Positions 21,688-63,000 of a stretch of 64,000 bases of DNA are shown here, piece after piece. Every line of letters starts with the position of its first letter. Position 1 is the stretch's first letter. Source of the stretch: Salvelinus alpinus (Eukaryota; Chordata; Actinopteri; Salmoniformes; Salmonidae); the NCBI RefSeq assembly GCF_045679555.1, contig NC_092122.1, forward strand, positions 14,747,506-14,811,505, read 5' to 3'. The notes below the pieces were generated by a model that had not been told where the DNA came from, did not search any database, and saw only the letters and a program-made list of their open reading frames with translations. The translations under genes and the position numbers were made by a program.

Positions 21688-21965
21688 CCTGTCAGATCCT
21701 TAAAACAGTATAAATCTAAATGAAATCATAGTTTGGTGAAGATATGGCCAGTTTAGAGTACTGGTCTTCTTACTGTACCAGCTGTTATCTTCATCCGTGT
21801 GGTCCAACTCCTTCTCCTCGGTGGTCCCAGATCTGGTTTGTGCTGTCTTGCCAACACCTACAGTCATTTTTGGTGTGATAATGCCCATAGGAGTCGGCAA
21901 GACAGTACAAATAGATCTGGCACCAGGCTACGGTCCCCCACCCTTGAAGCAATGAAAAGCCTCAC

Positions 21966-51353
<29,388 letters not shown>

Positions 51354-51560
51354 GACTGCTGTTATGGGGAGATAGAGCGACTACGGTAGCTGCAGCATCT
51401 GAAGCAACTCAAGCTAAACGGGCGAGTGAGAGCACAGAGCTCGTCTGTGGGAGTGGCTGGAAGGGAGGGGATTACCTCCCGCGCCGCTGCTCCATCGGAC
51501 TGACACAATGATCCTGTCAAACCGAACAACCGCGGGATAAATATCTTTATGCAAATAATT
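51354..51560 (-). promoter_or_regulatory. lin7a 5'UTR and presumed promoter, with an octamer motif
   Basis: The 200 bp upstream of the lin7a start is richer in CpG than its surroundings and has no TATA box in the expected place. On the minus strand ATTTGCAT, the POU-factor octamer, lies at 51556-51549, about 195 bp before the ATG. Promoter assignment rests on position. Confidence 0.45.
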
Positions 51561-52146
51561 GAGAGTGGATGGGACTGGATTGACATATAGCCCAATTGAA
51601 TAGCTGATATGAACATTTTGATATTGAATTATTCACGGACAATTTCATAGGCAGGGGTGATGGCAGGGGATTTTTGTTGTCCTGCAGCCTCAGGCTGATA
51701 TAGTAGTCTACAGTAACCACAAAGTGATAAACAGGTTTCAATGATGGCGTGGAACTGCATATGATGAAAGGGTTTATAGATTGATCCCCGTGTTTATAGT
51801 ACTGTAGAAAAGAGACCCATGCATAGACAGGAACTGGCTCTGGGCTCTCTCTGTATATCTGTTGCCTTTACTAATGCCTGTTGCAGCTACAGCTTAAAGC
51901 TTTGGCAAATCTACTGTATGACCTGTAGCAGTGTGGCCAAAAACCAAGGAAAATGGAATACCGCCCTCCCCATAGAGGTTGTGCTCAATCCCATGCCCAT
52001 GGGTACATCCTCTACAATGGAGGAAGCAGGACTGAAACAAGATGACATATCACACTGTAGGCTACAGCATTTCATAGGCCTGTACATTTTCAGTTGTAAA
52101 TGCTATTATAGATTTAAAGCAAATGAGGAACATTTTTCAAGATGGA
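51561..52146. other. Intergenic between lin7a and acss3; no feature seen
   Basis: No gene or repeat recognised before the Tc1 element at 52147. Confidence 0.5.
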
Positions 52147-53586
52147 CAGTTGAAGTCGGAAGTTTACATACACCTTAGCCAAATACATTTAAACTCAGTT
52201 CTTCACAATTCCTGACATTTAATCCTAGAAAAATTCCCTGTCTTAGGTCAGTTAGGATCACTACTTTATTTTAAGAATGTGAAATGTCAGAATAATAGTA
52301 GAGAGAATGATTTATTTCAATTTTTATTTCTTTCATCACATTCCCAGTGGGCCAGAGGTTAACATACACTCAATTAGTATCGGTAGCATTGCCTTTTAAT
52401 TGTTAAATTTGGGACAAACTTTTTGGGTAGCCTTCCACAATCTTCCCACAATAAGTTGGGTGAATTTTGGCCCATTCCTCCTGACAGAGCTGGTGTAACT
52501 GAGTCAGGTTTGTAGGTCTCCTTGCTCGCACACACTTCTTCAGTTCTGCAAACACATTTTCTATGGGATTGAAGTCAGGGCTTTGTGATGGCCACTTAAA
52601 TACCTTGACTTTGTTGTCCTTAATCCATTTTGCCACAACTTTGGAAGTATGCTTGGGGTCATTGTCCATTTGGAAGACTAATTTGCGACCAAGCTTTAAC
52701 TTCCTGACTGATGTCTTGAGATGTTGCTTCAATATATCCACATAATTTTGCTACCTCATGATGCCATCTATTTTGTGAAGTGCACCAGTCCCTCCTGCAG
52801 CAAAGCACCCCCAGAACATGATGCTACAACCCCTGTGCTTCACAACTGGGATGGTGTTCTTCGGCTAGCAAGCCTCCCCCTTTTTCCTACAAACATAACG
52901 ATGGTCATTATGGCCAAACAGTTCTATTTTTGTTTCATCAGACCAGAGGATATTTCTCCAAAAAGTGCAATCTTTGTCCCCATGTGCAGTTTCAAACCGT
53001 AGTCTGGCTTTTTTATGGTAGTTTTGGAGCAGTGGCTTCTTCCTTGCTGAGCGGCCTTTCAGGTTATGTCGATATAGGACTTGTTTAACCGTGGATATAG
53101 ATACTTTTGTACTTGTTTCCTCCAGCATCTTCACAAGGTCCTTTGCTGTTGTTCTGGGATTGATTTGCACTTTTCGCAGCAAAGTATGTTCATCTCTAGG
53201 AGACAGAAAGCGTCTCCTTCCTGAGCGGTATGACGGCTGCGTGGTCCCATGCTGTTTATACTTGCGTACTATTGTTTGTACAGATGAACGTGGTACCTTC
53301 AGGCATTTGGAAATTTCTCCCAAGGACGAACCAGACTTGTGGGGGTCTACAATTTTTTTTCTGAGGTCTTGGCTGATTTCTTTTGATTTTCCCATGATGT
53401 CAAGCAAAGAGGCACCGAGTTTGAAGGTTGGCCTTGAAATACATCCACAGGTACACCTCCAATTGACTCAAATGATGTCAATTAGCATATCAGAAGCTTC
53501 TAAAGCCATGACATCATTTTCTGGAATTTTCCAAGCTGTTTAGAGGCACAGTCAACTTAGTGTATGTAAACTTCTGACTTCAACTG
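52147..53586 (-). mobile_element. Sleeping Beauty-group Tc1 transposon with a collapsed 5' terminal repeat
   Basis: Inverted relative to the copy at 32994. Both outermost CAGTTGAAGTC sequences are present, with TA after 53586, but the base pair before 52147 is GA instead of TA. The element is 1440 bp, exactly 193 bp shorter than the other copy. At the 53.5-kb end the outer tip (CAGTTGAAGTC) runs directly into the inner direct repeat (AGAAGTTTACATACACTAAG). The sequence between the outer and inner direct repeats is therefore missing. That end now has only one direct repeat. Confidence 0.93.
52403..53392 (-). pseudogene. Sleeping Beauty-group transposase with two in-frame stops
   Basis: One frame on the minus strand, beginning [17 protein letters not shown]. 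The N-terminal DNA-binding domain, [21 protein letters not shown] and NPIENVFAELK are all present. TAG codons at 52867-52865 (after CRKKGEAC) and at about 52748 (after GIMR) truncate it. No frameshift was seen. It ends near KSLSQI. Confidence 0.92.
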
Positions 53587-53588
53587 TA

Positions 53589-54690
53589 TTTAGCCGGATT
53601 ACTTTTCGGTGCACAATTAGTTATAAAGTAAACAACAATGTTTAAGTTTCAAATTATTCCATTTCTTTTTTAATTATGTCTAGGCTACTCTCAGTGAAGT
53701 CTACGTATACATTGGAAAATCAATGATCTCACTTTCAGGTAGATTTCCATTCTAATGTGGGAAAGTGTAACAAGGGAAGAGAATATGACTCTGCAGCCTA
53801 CTGTGTACCGCTGTGCCATTTTTCAAGATTGCATTTCAGCAACCCATTCCATACTGTATCCTTCATCTTAAAGTGCTTTTCGACTTGCACTTGTAATCAA
53901 CTCCACACAGACCATATGTGCTGGCGAATCACAACCGCACAGCAGCTCCACCCAGCTGCATGCAGATGCAAATTGTATACGAGTGGTAAGTGGTGAGATG
54001 GAGGGAGGGCTTAAGGCCAGTGAGAAAAAGGACACAGGAAGATTATGCACTCACATCCATATGGGCTGCTGCGCTAGCGTTTGGAAAACATTTCTGTTTT
54101 TAAAAAGAGGAGGGGATTAGACTGCAGTGCTCTTAAGACCCTGCAACTGAATGTGAATTGATGACACTTTCTACTTCAGGTGATAGAGAGAGAAAGAAAG
54201 AAAGAGAGAGCACTTAAGGAAGTCAGGAACAAACAAATGCCATTGCTTATGTGCAGACTGCACCATCCAAGAGGTAAAAGGCTCAGGGTTGCAGAGATGA
54301 TCTGATCAAGCCCCATTTCCAAGGAATGATACATTGCTATTGGGGTTGTTGAGGCTGAAATCAGCAGGTAACAACATCAGTGACAACACAATACACTGAA
54401 GCTGGTTGCCAGGATGCCATCCTCCTCCTGCTATAATCTGCAACAGGGATACGGGGAGAATTGATCCAGTAGATGGATGCATGGATCTCCTGACTCCTGT
54501 CCAGGCAAGAATTTCTTATTAGTTATTAAAAGCAGCAGAGTTATCAATTTGACAAGAGGACACCTTCTAATATTGTTGCTGTATTCACAAGTATCTGTGA
54601 CATGTCGCACACACACAAGCACCAGGGAAACATTGGCAAGTAGCTTTTTTTGGGTGAACTACATTGTTTTTGGTCGGCTCTGGCTACGTT
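53589..54690. other. Intergenic; short GA microsatellite at 54185-54212
   Basis: No gene recognised. A short imperfect (GA)n run is the only repeat. Confidence 0.5.
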
Positions 54691-54694
54691 TGTG

Positions 54695-55125
54695 ATGGCA
54701 AGCGGTACCGGAGCACTAAGTCTGGGTCCAGAAGGCTTCTAAACAGCTTCTACCCCCAAGCCATAAGACTGCTGAACAGTTAATCAAATGGCCACCCAGA
54801 CTATTTGTATTGACCCCCCTTTTATGCTGCTGCTCCTCGCTGTTTATTATCTATGCATAGTCACTTTACCCCTACCTACATGTACAGTACATATTACCTC
54901 AATTAGCCTGTACCGCCGCACATTGACTCGGTACCAGTACCCCCTGTATATTGCCTCGTTATTGTGTTACTTTAAAAAAAACTTTAGTTTATTTAATAAA
55001 TATTTTCTTAACTCTTGTTTTTCTTAAAACTGCATTGTTGGTTAAGGGCTTGTAAGTAAGCATTTCACGGTAAGGACTACACCTGTTGTATTTGGCGCAT
55101 GTGACAAATAAAACATTTCATTTGA
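54695..55125 (+). mobile_element. Rex1-type LINE, 3' end only
   Basis: The last part of the ORF (SRRLLNSFYPQAIRLLNS, stop at 54782) is followed by the 3'UTR with CACATTGACTCGGTACCAG, TAAGCATTTCACGGTAAGG and the tail TGTGACAAATAAAACATTT. Strongly 5'-truncated. A different subfamily from the Rex1 copy at 23992. Confidence 0.85.
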
Positions 55126-55449
55126 CATTCTGCTTTGCCATCGCGGTGTTCCAGACTGTTCAAATCCATCCAACAGGCAGCTGTTGACAGCTGATCAAAG
55201 AGAGCAGTGAGGAAATCAGTGTCAACATGTGAGTGTTATGCTGGCACTGCATGTCAGCTCTTCTGGAAAACATATCCTATTCCCTATGGAGAGGGAGGGA
55301 AATGCCATCTACATATCCTGTATAGTGGTACTATGACAGACACACGAGACATTTACCTTATGCATTCAACAACTTTCATTCAACTAGCCTGGTCTCGGCA
55401 GAAAAGGCAGGCAACACGTCCAAGTGTCAAATGAGAATAAATCAAACGT
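55126..55449. other. Intergenic, no feature seen
   Basis: Nothing recognised. Confidence 0.5.
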
Positions 55450-55632
55450 GATCTAGTACTAGAGGTTAAGATCGTTCGGCCAGTAACCAAAAGGTCATTG
55501 ATTAGAATCCCTGGCTTCGAGCTCCAACATGCAGGACTTGCAAGACTTGAGCAAAGCACTTAACCTTAATTGCTCCTGGAAGTCACTCTGGTTAAGAGGG
55601 TCTGCTAAATGACTAACATTTAAAAATGTCAA
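55450..55632 (+). mobile_element. tRNA-derived SINE with L2-type tail, diverged
   Basis: The head has GGCCAGTAACCAAAAGGTC and a weak B box (TTAGAATCCC), then ACTTGAGCAAAGCACTTAAC, and the tail AAGTCACTCTGGTTAAGAG with GTCTGCTAAATGAC. It shares the L2 LINE tail with the SINE at 21545. Confidence 0.8.
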
Positions 55633-58600
55633 ATGTAGCCAACTAGTTTGTATTTCTGATCTCTGAGAAGCCAAAATGTGTCAGGATAAACTGGCAACCA
55701 TCCAACCTAGTCACAGCAAGTCAGTCATGTGATTGAAACTGTAAGGAAATGGTTCAGAAGTAGCTACTTCAAAATGACTTCTGACAAATCACTTAGATTA
55801 ATGAAACTAAACATCTACTGCGCTGCTACATTAAACCCAGTCACACAGTGAGGTATAAAATGACAATCACTGTAATTACAACAAATATCATCTCATAAAT
55901 CCACTTTTATGCTGGCATATTGTAACATTGGGTTTTAAATCAATCACAGTACGATAAAATAATAATTATATAGACTTTTACATAGGCTTCAACCTGCCCT
56001 TAATGAGTAGCCAGTGGGTGGAGAGTGCGTTTCGGTCCCATACAAGCTCACACTGACTCCTCATATCTAACAGAGAGGGAGAGAGGTGAATGGAAGAGCC
56101 CTTATGATTAAACCCAGTGCAGCCCCTGTTTACAGGAGATTATTGAGTGTCCACTGCACGTCCATGCCCCGTGCCAGACACAGAATGAAAATGAAACATG
56201 TCCTGCTAGCAGCAGGTGCGCTACTATAGGAAGAAGTATTGCTTTATCGCTGGGTACTGGGATTTACAGAGCGCTTCAGGTTGGACAAATTAAACCACTG
56301 GGAGAATTGACAGCCTTTGACGATCCAAGGTTTTGAATGTAGTCAAAGACTCCCGTCCTGTACATGAAAACACAATCTCCCATTTGATGACATGGCAGTA
56401 ATTCATTAATGAGAAGCAAGCAGAGAACAGTCGAGGTGCAGATCCCAGTGGCTGATCAGAAACCTGTACAAATCCATTATCATGTTGAGTCATGCAGACA
56501 AACCAGCTACGGAGAGTTTACTGCACTAAGGCCAGGCACCACAAGCTGAAATGCCATTTTTGCATCTAACTATCAATTTTGAGATTTGTTGGTATATTGG
56601 TCCATTAATATTAGTATTTTCAAAAAGTAAACACAACATTTGGAAAAAAATGGATTAAAATGTGTATTTGTAATACCACTGTCATCAACATTTGAATGAA
56701 TTTAACCACCTTAAATTGGACATACATCAATAACTGCTAAGCTCAGCTCACTATATTAAATTACACCATTTAAAGGCCATTTCATAGAGAATGTTACAAA
56801 CTGGACTATATTTAGTAACTTACTTTTAATAGATGGTAATTGGGTCTAAACAGGGGTTTGGCGTTTGGTAGTCTAAATTTAGTGTACTTGTCTTTAACAG
56901 CCATTTCCCAAAAGACAGGCTCTTCCCACACAGCATCTGCATTCATAACATTTTGTGTGGTTATCCTTAGAAATATCCTCCAGACTTTCCCAGAAGGAAT
57001 TGTTGATATTGTTGATATGTTTGAATGTTAACATGTCTATTTATTCCCATTTATCAGCCAAAACATGACACCCACTCTGTCTTCAAGAGCATGTTGTGTC
57101 TCATCCGATTGCGTGCACAACACAAAACCTTAGATGGTGTATAATAGGCTCTAAACTACAACATACTGTGTGTGAATTATGTTTTAGTTCACACGTTTTT
57201 GGATAATTGATGTTAAAGGTTAAAGCATTATCTTTATTAAAAAAAACGTGTTTTTCCAGAAATTATAAAATAGTTTGACAACCCTGTTGTTAGCATTTAA
57301 ATGATATCAATCACAACCGTTGGTTATCTTTTCCAGTGATGGAAGGTCATGGATATCTTGTGGTATGGTGGGGTATGCAAAATGTGCCAACTTCGAGCAC
57401 CTTTATCTCTTGAATGTTTTGACATTCAGATCCAAAAAGTCACTTTCTGAGCACTTCTAAAATGATCATATATGTATGGAAGGTTTCATTCAAATCGAAA
57501 GGGATTCTGTCAAAAGTGATTGAATTTAAATGCATTTATCCTCTTATAATCCACTACTTGGATTCTGGATCTTTTTCTGTGAAATACAGGTTGTTGATAG
57601 AGTTCTGCCAATGCAAACTGAATCAACTGACACCAGGCATTTCATTACATTTCATTGAATTGATATATGAACTCATTTACTTGCAGGTTGCCACAAAGGC
57701 TGTGTCTAAGATTTACGTGTTTAGTATTGATTGATGCCTGAGAAACCCAAATGGAAAACATTAGTCAGGGCATTTGTAAATCACATTGGACCGAAACGCC
57801 AGCCAGATTGATGAGTTGCTCAATCATTGTTTCCAGGTACCAGAGTCAACTCAAGATAGGTATTTTTCTGGGGAGTAAGCAGCATTGTGGGTAATTACCA
57901 GAGACTCGCTGATGACATTGATGAAGTGCAGGGGACGTGGGCAACAACATCTGAGCCGACAGCAGTCAATGAACGAAATACACAGGCAGTGTGACGAGAT
58001 AAAGGTGTGCACAAGCAAGTCTTGTGTAAGCACTTCAATCAACATGTTTGCAAGACTTCCCACATTGCATTGCTCTTCACTCTAGTAGGTCTATAGGGGC
58101 TGCAAATGCTATGGGAAGTGAGACAAAATCATGATCAATAATAAAGTACATTCAGTGTGTTCACTCTTGCGCTTGAGGAGACAGGACTTGACTTCTGGAA
58201 CATCCATCATTTCCCTTAATTGCTCTCCATATGGCCATTTTACAAATACCCTCAGGGCTTTTCCAAGGAGCTGCTAACTACAATATTTGCCATTAATCCG
58301 AGTCCTCCATAGATCATTTAAGATCAACTTTACCCTAAAGGACCTCAGGACTTCCGAGTGTTTCAAATAAACAAACAAGGTCATTTTGGTAAGGTGCCTG
58401 AAGCAGGGTACACAGTGTGCAGCAAACTCTGCTCACTGAACACCATTCAACACACCAATGGCTGAACATTTTTTGTTGTTGTTATACTATTGTACACAGA
58501 CAAATTGTCTTCAGATCTGTTGGTGAGCTGAGGATTCAGCAACATGACATTAGCAACTCATTTTTATATGGAATATAAGACTAATATTAACAATATTTGT

Positions 58601-58924
58601 ATGTGCCCAATGCTCCATGAATTTGCAATGCCTTCACCCTGTTCATGTACTTAAGTATTTTGTATCAGAACAGCATACGATATAATAGAATAATGTATTT
58701 CTTGGCTTCACAACATTCAAGTTAAACTAAAATCATTTATTTTGATGGTTCAAGGTATTTTATAAACTGCTTATTATGAAGGCAATCTAGATACGCATCT
58801 TTAAAGTACCTATTAGGAAACCTTTGATAAAGCTCACAAATAAAAATCTGGGTAACACTTTACAACCACTCCCGATGTTCTTATTAGGCCTATACTTTGT
58901 AGATGTTCCTGCATAATAGCCAGG
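55633..58924. other. Intergenic upstream of acss3, no gene seen
   Basis: AT-rich unique sequence. The open frames here are short and lack recognisable features. Confidence 0.5.
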
Positions 58925-59140
58925 GCCGGATTACAAACAGGTATGCAGGGTCAAGCTCAGGGCACGCGCCCCAACCCATGGCAAAACGTTTAGAATTGCA
59001 GGAAATTAGCTTTAAAACTGCAACATGTTCTCTTAGCCTCACGACAAAATATGTAGAGTAGAATTATAAAACTGCACATTTTTCTTTCTGCACCATGGCA
59101 AAATGTGTTGAAATACAGGAAGTTAGCTGAGCATGTTGTT
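58925..59140 (+). repeat. Interspersed repeat fragment
   Basis: Motifs GGCAAAACGTTTAGAATTGC, AGGAAATTAGCTTTAAAACTGC and a second, related unit (TGGCAAAATGTGTTGAAATAC, AGGAAGTTAGCT) suggest an internally repetitive element common in salmonids as I remember it. Class unknown, ends uncertain. Confidence 0.5.
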
Positions 59141-59614
59141 GTTGCTTAAATGTACCAAATCAATTATTAGTAGGCTAAGAACTGATGGAAAAACGTATAA
59201 AAATGATTGTGAATTTCTATGGGCATAGTTGCAACTTGCAGAAGTTGTCTCAAATTTCACCTATTACCTCATTCTTAAAATCGACTAAATCAACAAGAAG
59301 TGCATGCATGTTCTCTTGTGCAAGCACTCACTACTAATATGAAGGGAATCTTGCCAAGATTGACTAACCTTGAGAACAGCACTACCCCTGAATCAACTTC
59401 CCACATCCAGTTCGTTATCCTTGAGATTACTGCATTTCCATTGAAGTGGCCTCTGATGACGCTGTAGCCACTATCGCGTCTGAAGAAGTAACAAACACCT
59501 TGATACATCTGCGGATGAGATCAAGGGCTCCCTCTTTCGCTTTGGCAGCACGCGTCTAAACTAGATTTAACCAGGAAAACACATTCAGGAGCCTAGTTTA
59601 CCAACACTATAGAG

Positions 59615-60012
59615 ATGCGTCTTTTTCGGCCAACAAGATTAAGTATGACTTTAAAAAATGTCATTATCGCAAAAGTCAGACCAGAGAATGGTATTGCTTG
59701 TAAAGGTTACTGCACTTTCCTTGCCATTCCAAATACCAGGAGCGAGAGAAGGCTAACTTTGGGACCGTTAAATTTCAATAATTCCTGGACAGCGACTGCA
59801 CAGCGTGAGTTGAGAGTTCTCTCATCTTTGTCAACAACTAACAAGCAACAATGTAACAGAACATTAACAACAAATAACAACGCATACGACGAAGCTTTCA
59901 GAACAGCGAGGGATGACCCTGAACAGTTTTGGAGTGAAGCAGCACAGAATGTAACCTGGTTTGAGCCATGGAGCCGAACAATGGACAATGGGGACGCCAT
60001 ATTTCCAAAGTG
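59615..60012 (+). CDS. acss3: acss3 exon 1 (coding part)
   Basis: 398 nt, codons 1-132 plus two bases of the Trp codon. Ends AAAGTG followed by donor GTAACA. Start chosen as the first ATG of the frame; an internal ATG at Met 11 is possible. The conserved ACS text begins only at about residue 90, so the first part rests on the presequence-like composition. Confidence 0.9.
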
Positions 60013-63000
60013 GTAACAATTTACTGTATGTTGCTAAGTTTCAGTGCATCGATACCAATGAGGTGAACGCCAAATACGGGTTTGTTGCATAATGGTAAAT
60101 ACTAGTCATTTTACAACCGCTGGTGAACGACAAAATAATGGTAAAAGCTACTATTAACTACATGGGCATTATCATGCAAGTCGTTTCGGTGTAACGTCCA
60201 ATTCGCTCAGTCAGTCACACTTGGGTCACAGAGTGTAAACCCAGTGGCGAGACTTCCGGGAACGCTTGCAAAGCAGACCAGTCCTGGGTTTGAGATGTCA
60301 ATGAAAGAGGTGAAAAACTCTTCCTTAGTTGTTAATTTTTTCGAAATCTAAAGGCACAACGTAGATTTCAGCAAATGTCCTACCTAACTAGTTGAACATA
60401 TTACTACTCCCAACCTTGTGAAAGTGACAAACGTTTTCATTTTCGTCAAAAACATCAATATATTGAAGGACATGCTTTGAGACATGCGCAGTTCGGCGCG
60501 AGACAACCTTTAGACCCGATGACGTTATCTGAGCACTACCTCCACCTACCACTTTGGCGCTATAGAATTTTTCCTACTACTTGAAAGCATTATATGTGTG
60601 GACGTTATGTACACTGTACATACAGTTAGTAGTCTATGACTATCCAATTGTGAAATATAATGCAGTTGTGCTTAATTGTTACATATTTTGTAATGGTTGT
60701 CAGAATTAATTTTGTGCACCAAGGTCACATTAAACCATGTATAGCTGTCCAAAGTATTTGATGGCAGACCTCACAAGATGAACCTTAAATTCTGCATGGT
60801 AAAAATCCCATATGCTCTCTAGATTGACCTCAGTGTTGTAATAGTTTTAAAACCAAAGGCATATGGCTAGAGAGCGACTGTGCATGATGTCTCATCTTTC
60901 TGTGTGCGTGCATATTTAAAACAACAGGAATCCAGACACCATCTGCTTGTCTCAGCACCTCAGTACCTCAACAGAGCTCATAATGAGTTGAGAGTCCCAT
61001 TTCATCAAAAGATCTGGGGTTGTACATAGATCCTGTACGTTGCAGGAAAAACGGTCATTTTTGACTGTTCATCTTATCATACACATTCTCTAATTGCAGA
61101 CTAAGCTACTGTGCTTACTGTTATCTTTATGTTATTTCATAACATTGACAGATCTATAGTGAAAGTATTACAGTAGTTATTTATTGGCTCTTAATGACAA
61201 TATGCTACCTCTAATGTGGGGCTTTCTCTTTGTAAGGTACGCCGGGGGGGAGTTGAATGTTTGCCACAATGCGGTGGATCGCCATGTCGAGAGCGGACGA
61301 GGAGATCAACCGGCCATCATTTATGACAGCCCAGTGACTGGAACTAAGCAGACCATCACTTTTAGAGAACTACAGGAACAGGTAAGGATCTCAACCACTT
61401 TTAGAGAACTACAGGAACAGGTAAGTATCTCAACCACTTTTAGAGAACTACAGGAACAGGTAAGGATCTCAACCACTTTTAGAGAACTACAGGAACAGGT
61501 AAGGATCTCAACCACTTTTAGAGAACTACAGGAACAGGTAAGGATCTCAACCACTTTTAGAGAACTACAGGAACAGGTAAGGATCTCAACCACTTTTAGA
61601 GAACTACAGGAACAGGTAAGGATCTCAACCACTTTTAGAGAACTACAGGAACAGGTAAGTATCTCAACCACTTTTAGAGAACTACAGGAACAGGTAAGTA
61701 TCTCAACCACTTTTAGAGAACTACAGGAACAGGTAAGTATCTCAACCACTTTTAGAGAACTACAGGAACAGGTAAGGATCTCAACCACTTTTAGAGAACT
61801 ACAGGAACAGGTAAGGATCTCAACCACTTTTAGAGAACTACAGGAACAGGTAAGGATCTCAACCACTTTTAGAGAACTACAGGAACAGGTAAGGATCTCA
61901 ACCACTTTTAGAGAACTACAGGAACAGGTAAGGATCTCAACCACTTTTAGAGAACTACAGGAACAGGTAAGGATCTCAACCACTTTTAGAGAACTACAGG
62001 AACAGGTAAGGATCTTAACAAACCTCTTCACACTGTAGATATTAATTTAGACTGTAGGACATCCCTCTAAATATACATTTTCACCCGTATGTTGTAACAT
62101 AGCATAGCCTCCCCTAAGCAGCTTGAACCCTTTCCCCTCCTCTCTGCCCAGGTGTCCAGGCTGGCTGGGGTCCTGGTGAAACACGGGGTGTGGAAGGGCG
62201 ACCTGGTGGTCATCTACATGCCCATGGTGCCCCAGGCCATGTTCACCATGCTAGCCTGTGCCAGGATCGGAGCCCCGCACAGCCTCATTTTTGGGGGATT
62301 CGCCTCCAAGGAGCTGTCTGTCCGCATCGACCATGCCAAGGTCAGCCGACCATCATCGCTTCACATTGTGTCTCTTTAGTTTGATGTGCTGGATGACACC
62401 ATCATCGCTTCACATTGTGTCTCTTTAGTTTGATGTGCTGGATGACACATCTTTGTTCTCTCAATTTAGTTTGAAATGGACCATGCACTCAAATATATTT
62501 TGCTATTTGGTATTTTCTCCACTGTCAGATCTGTTTTAATGGTTAAATGTGAAATGTACATGCCACATTTATAGGACTGTTTATAGAAGAGTTGATGGCC
62601 CACTTTCACAGTCACAGAGACAGTAATATTGCAGTAGATAAAGGTCTCACTGAAGCCAAGTGAAGCACTTTGTTGGAGGGATTTCATCAAAGCGGCAGGG
62701 ATATTAGCCAGTATGCGACTCTGACGGTGAATTGCATATACTGAAATCCTTTTAAGCTATTTAAGCCAGACCTTAAAGCCTTTTAAGTTCCAGGCCTATA
62801 TAACATTCAGAGAGGAGCACCTCCACTATTGCTGAAGATTCCTCCTCAAGCATTTGGGTAGAGTTGAGTTTTATATTATATTAGAATGAAGGACATATTA
62901 GTGACACTCATTCTATGTGGAATGAGACAGTAATTTCAGATCCCTTATTAAATTTGATCAGTAACCCGAGGAAGGTATCATGGTGTGCAGATAGTAATTG

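Noticed and set aside
59707-60000. Minus-strand open frame over acss3 exon 1
   Set aside because: Overlaps a well-supported exon on the other strand and has no domain.
61357-62021. CRISPR-like array
   Set aside because: Contiguous 39-bp tandem copies with no unique spacers, in a vertebrate gene. Same reasoning for the 42-bp array at 46783 and the 22-bp array at 16407.
61321-62031. 236-residue minus-strand repeat protein (ILTCSCSSLKVVE units)
   Set aside because: Antisense shadow of the acss3 39-bp array, no start context or promoter evidence.
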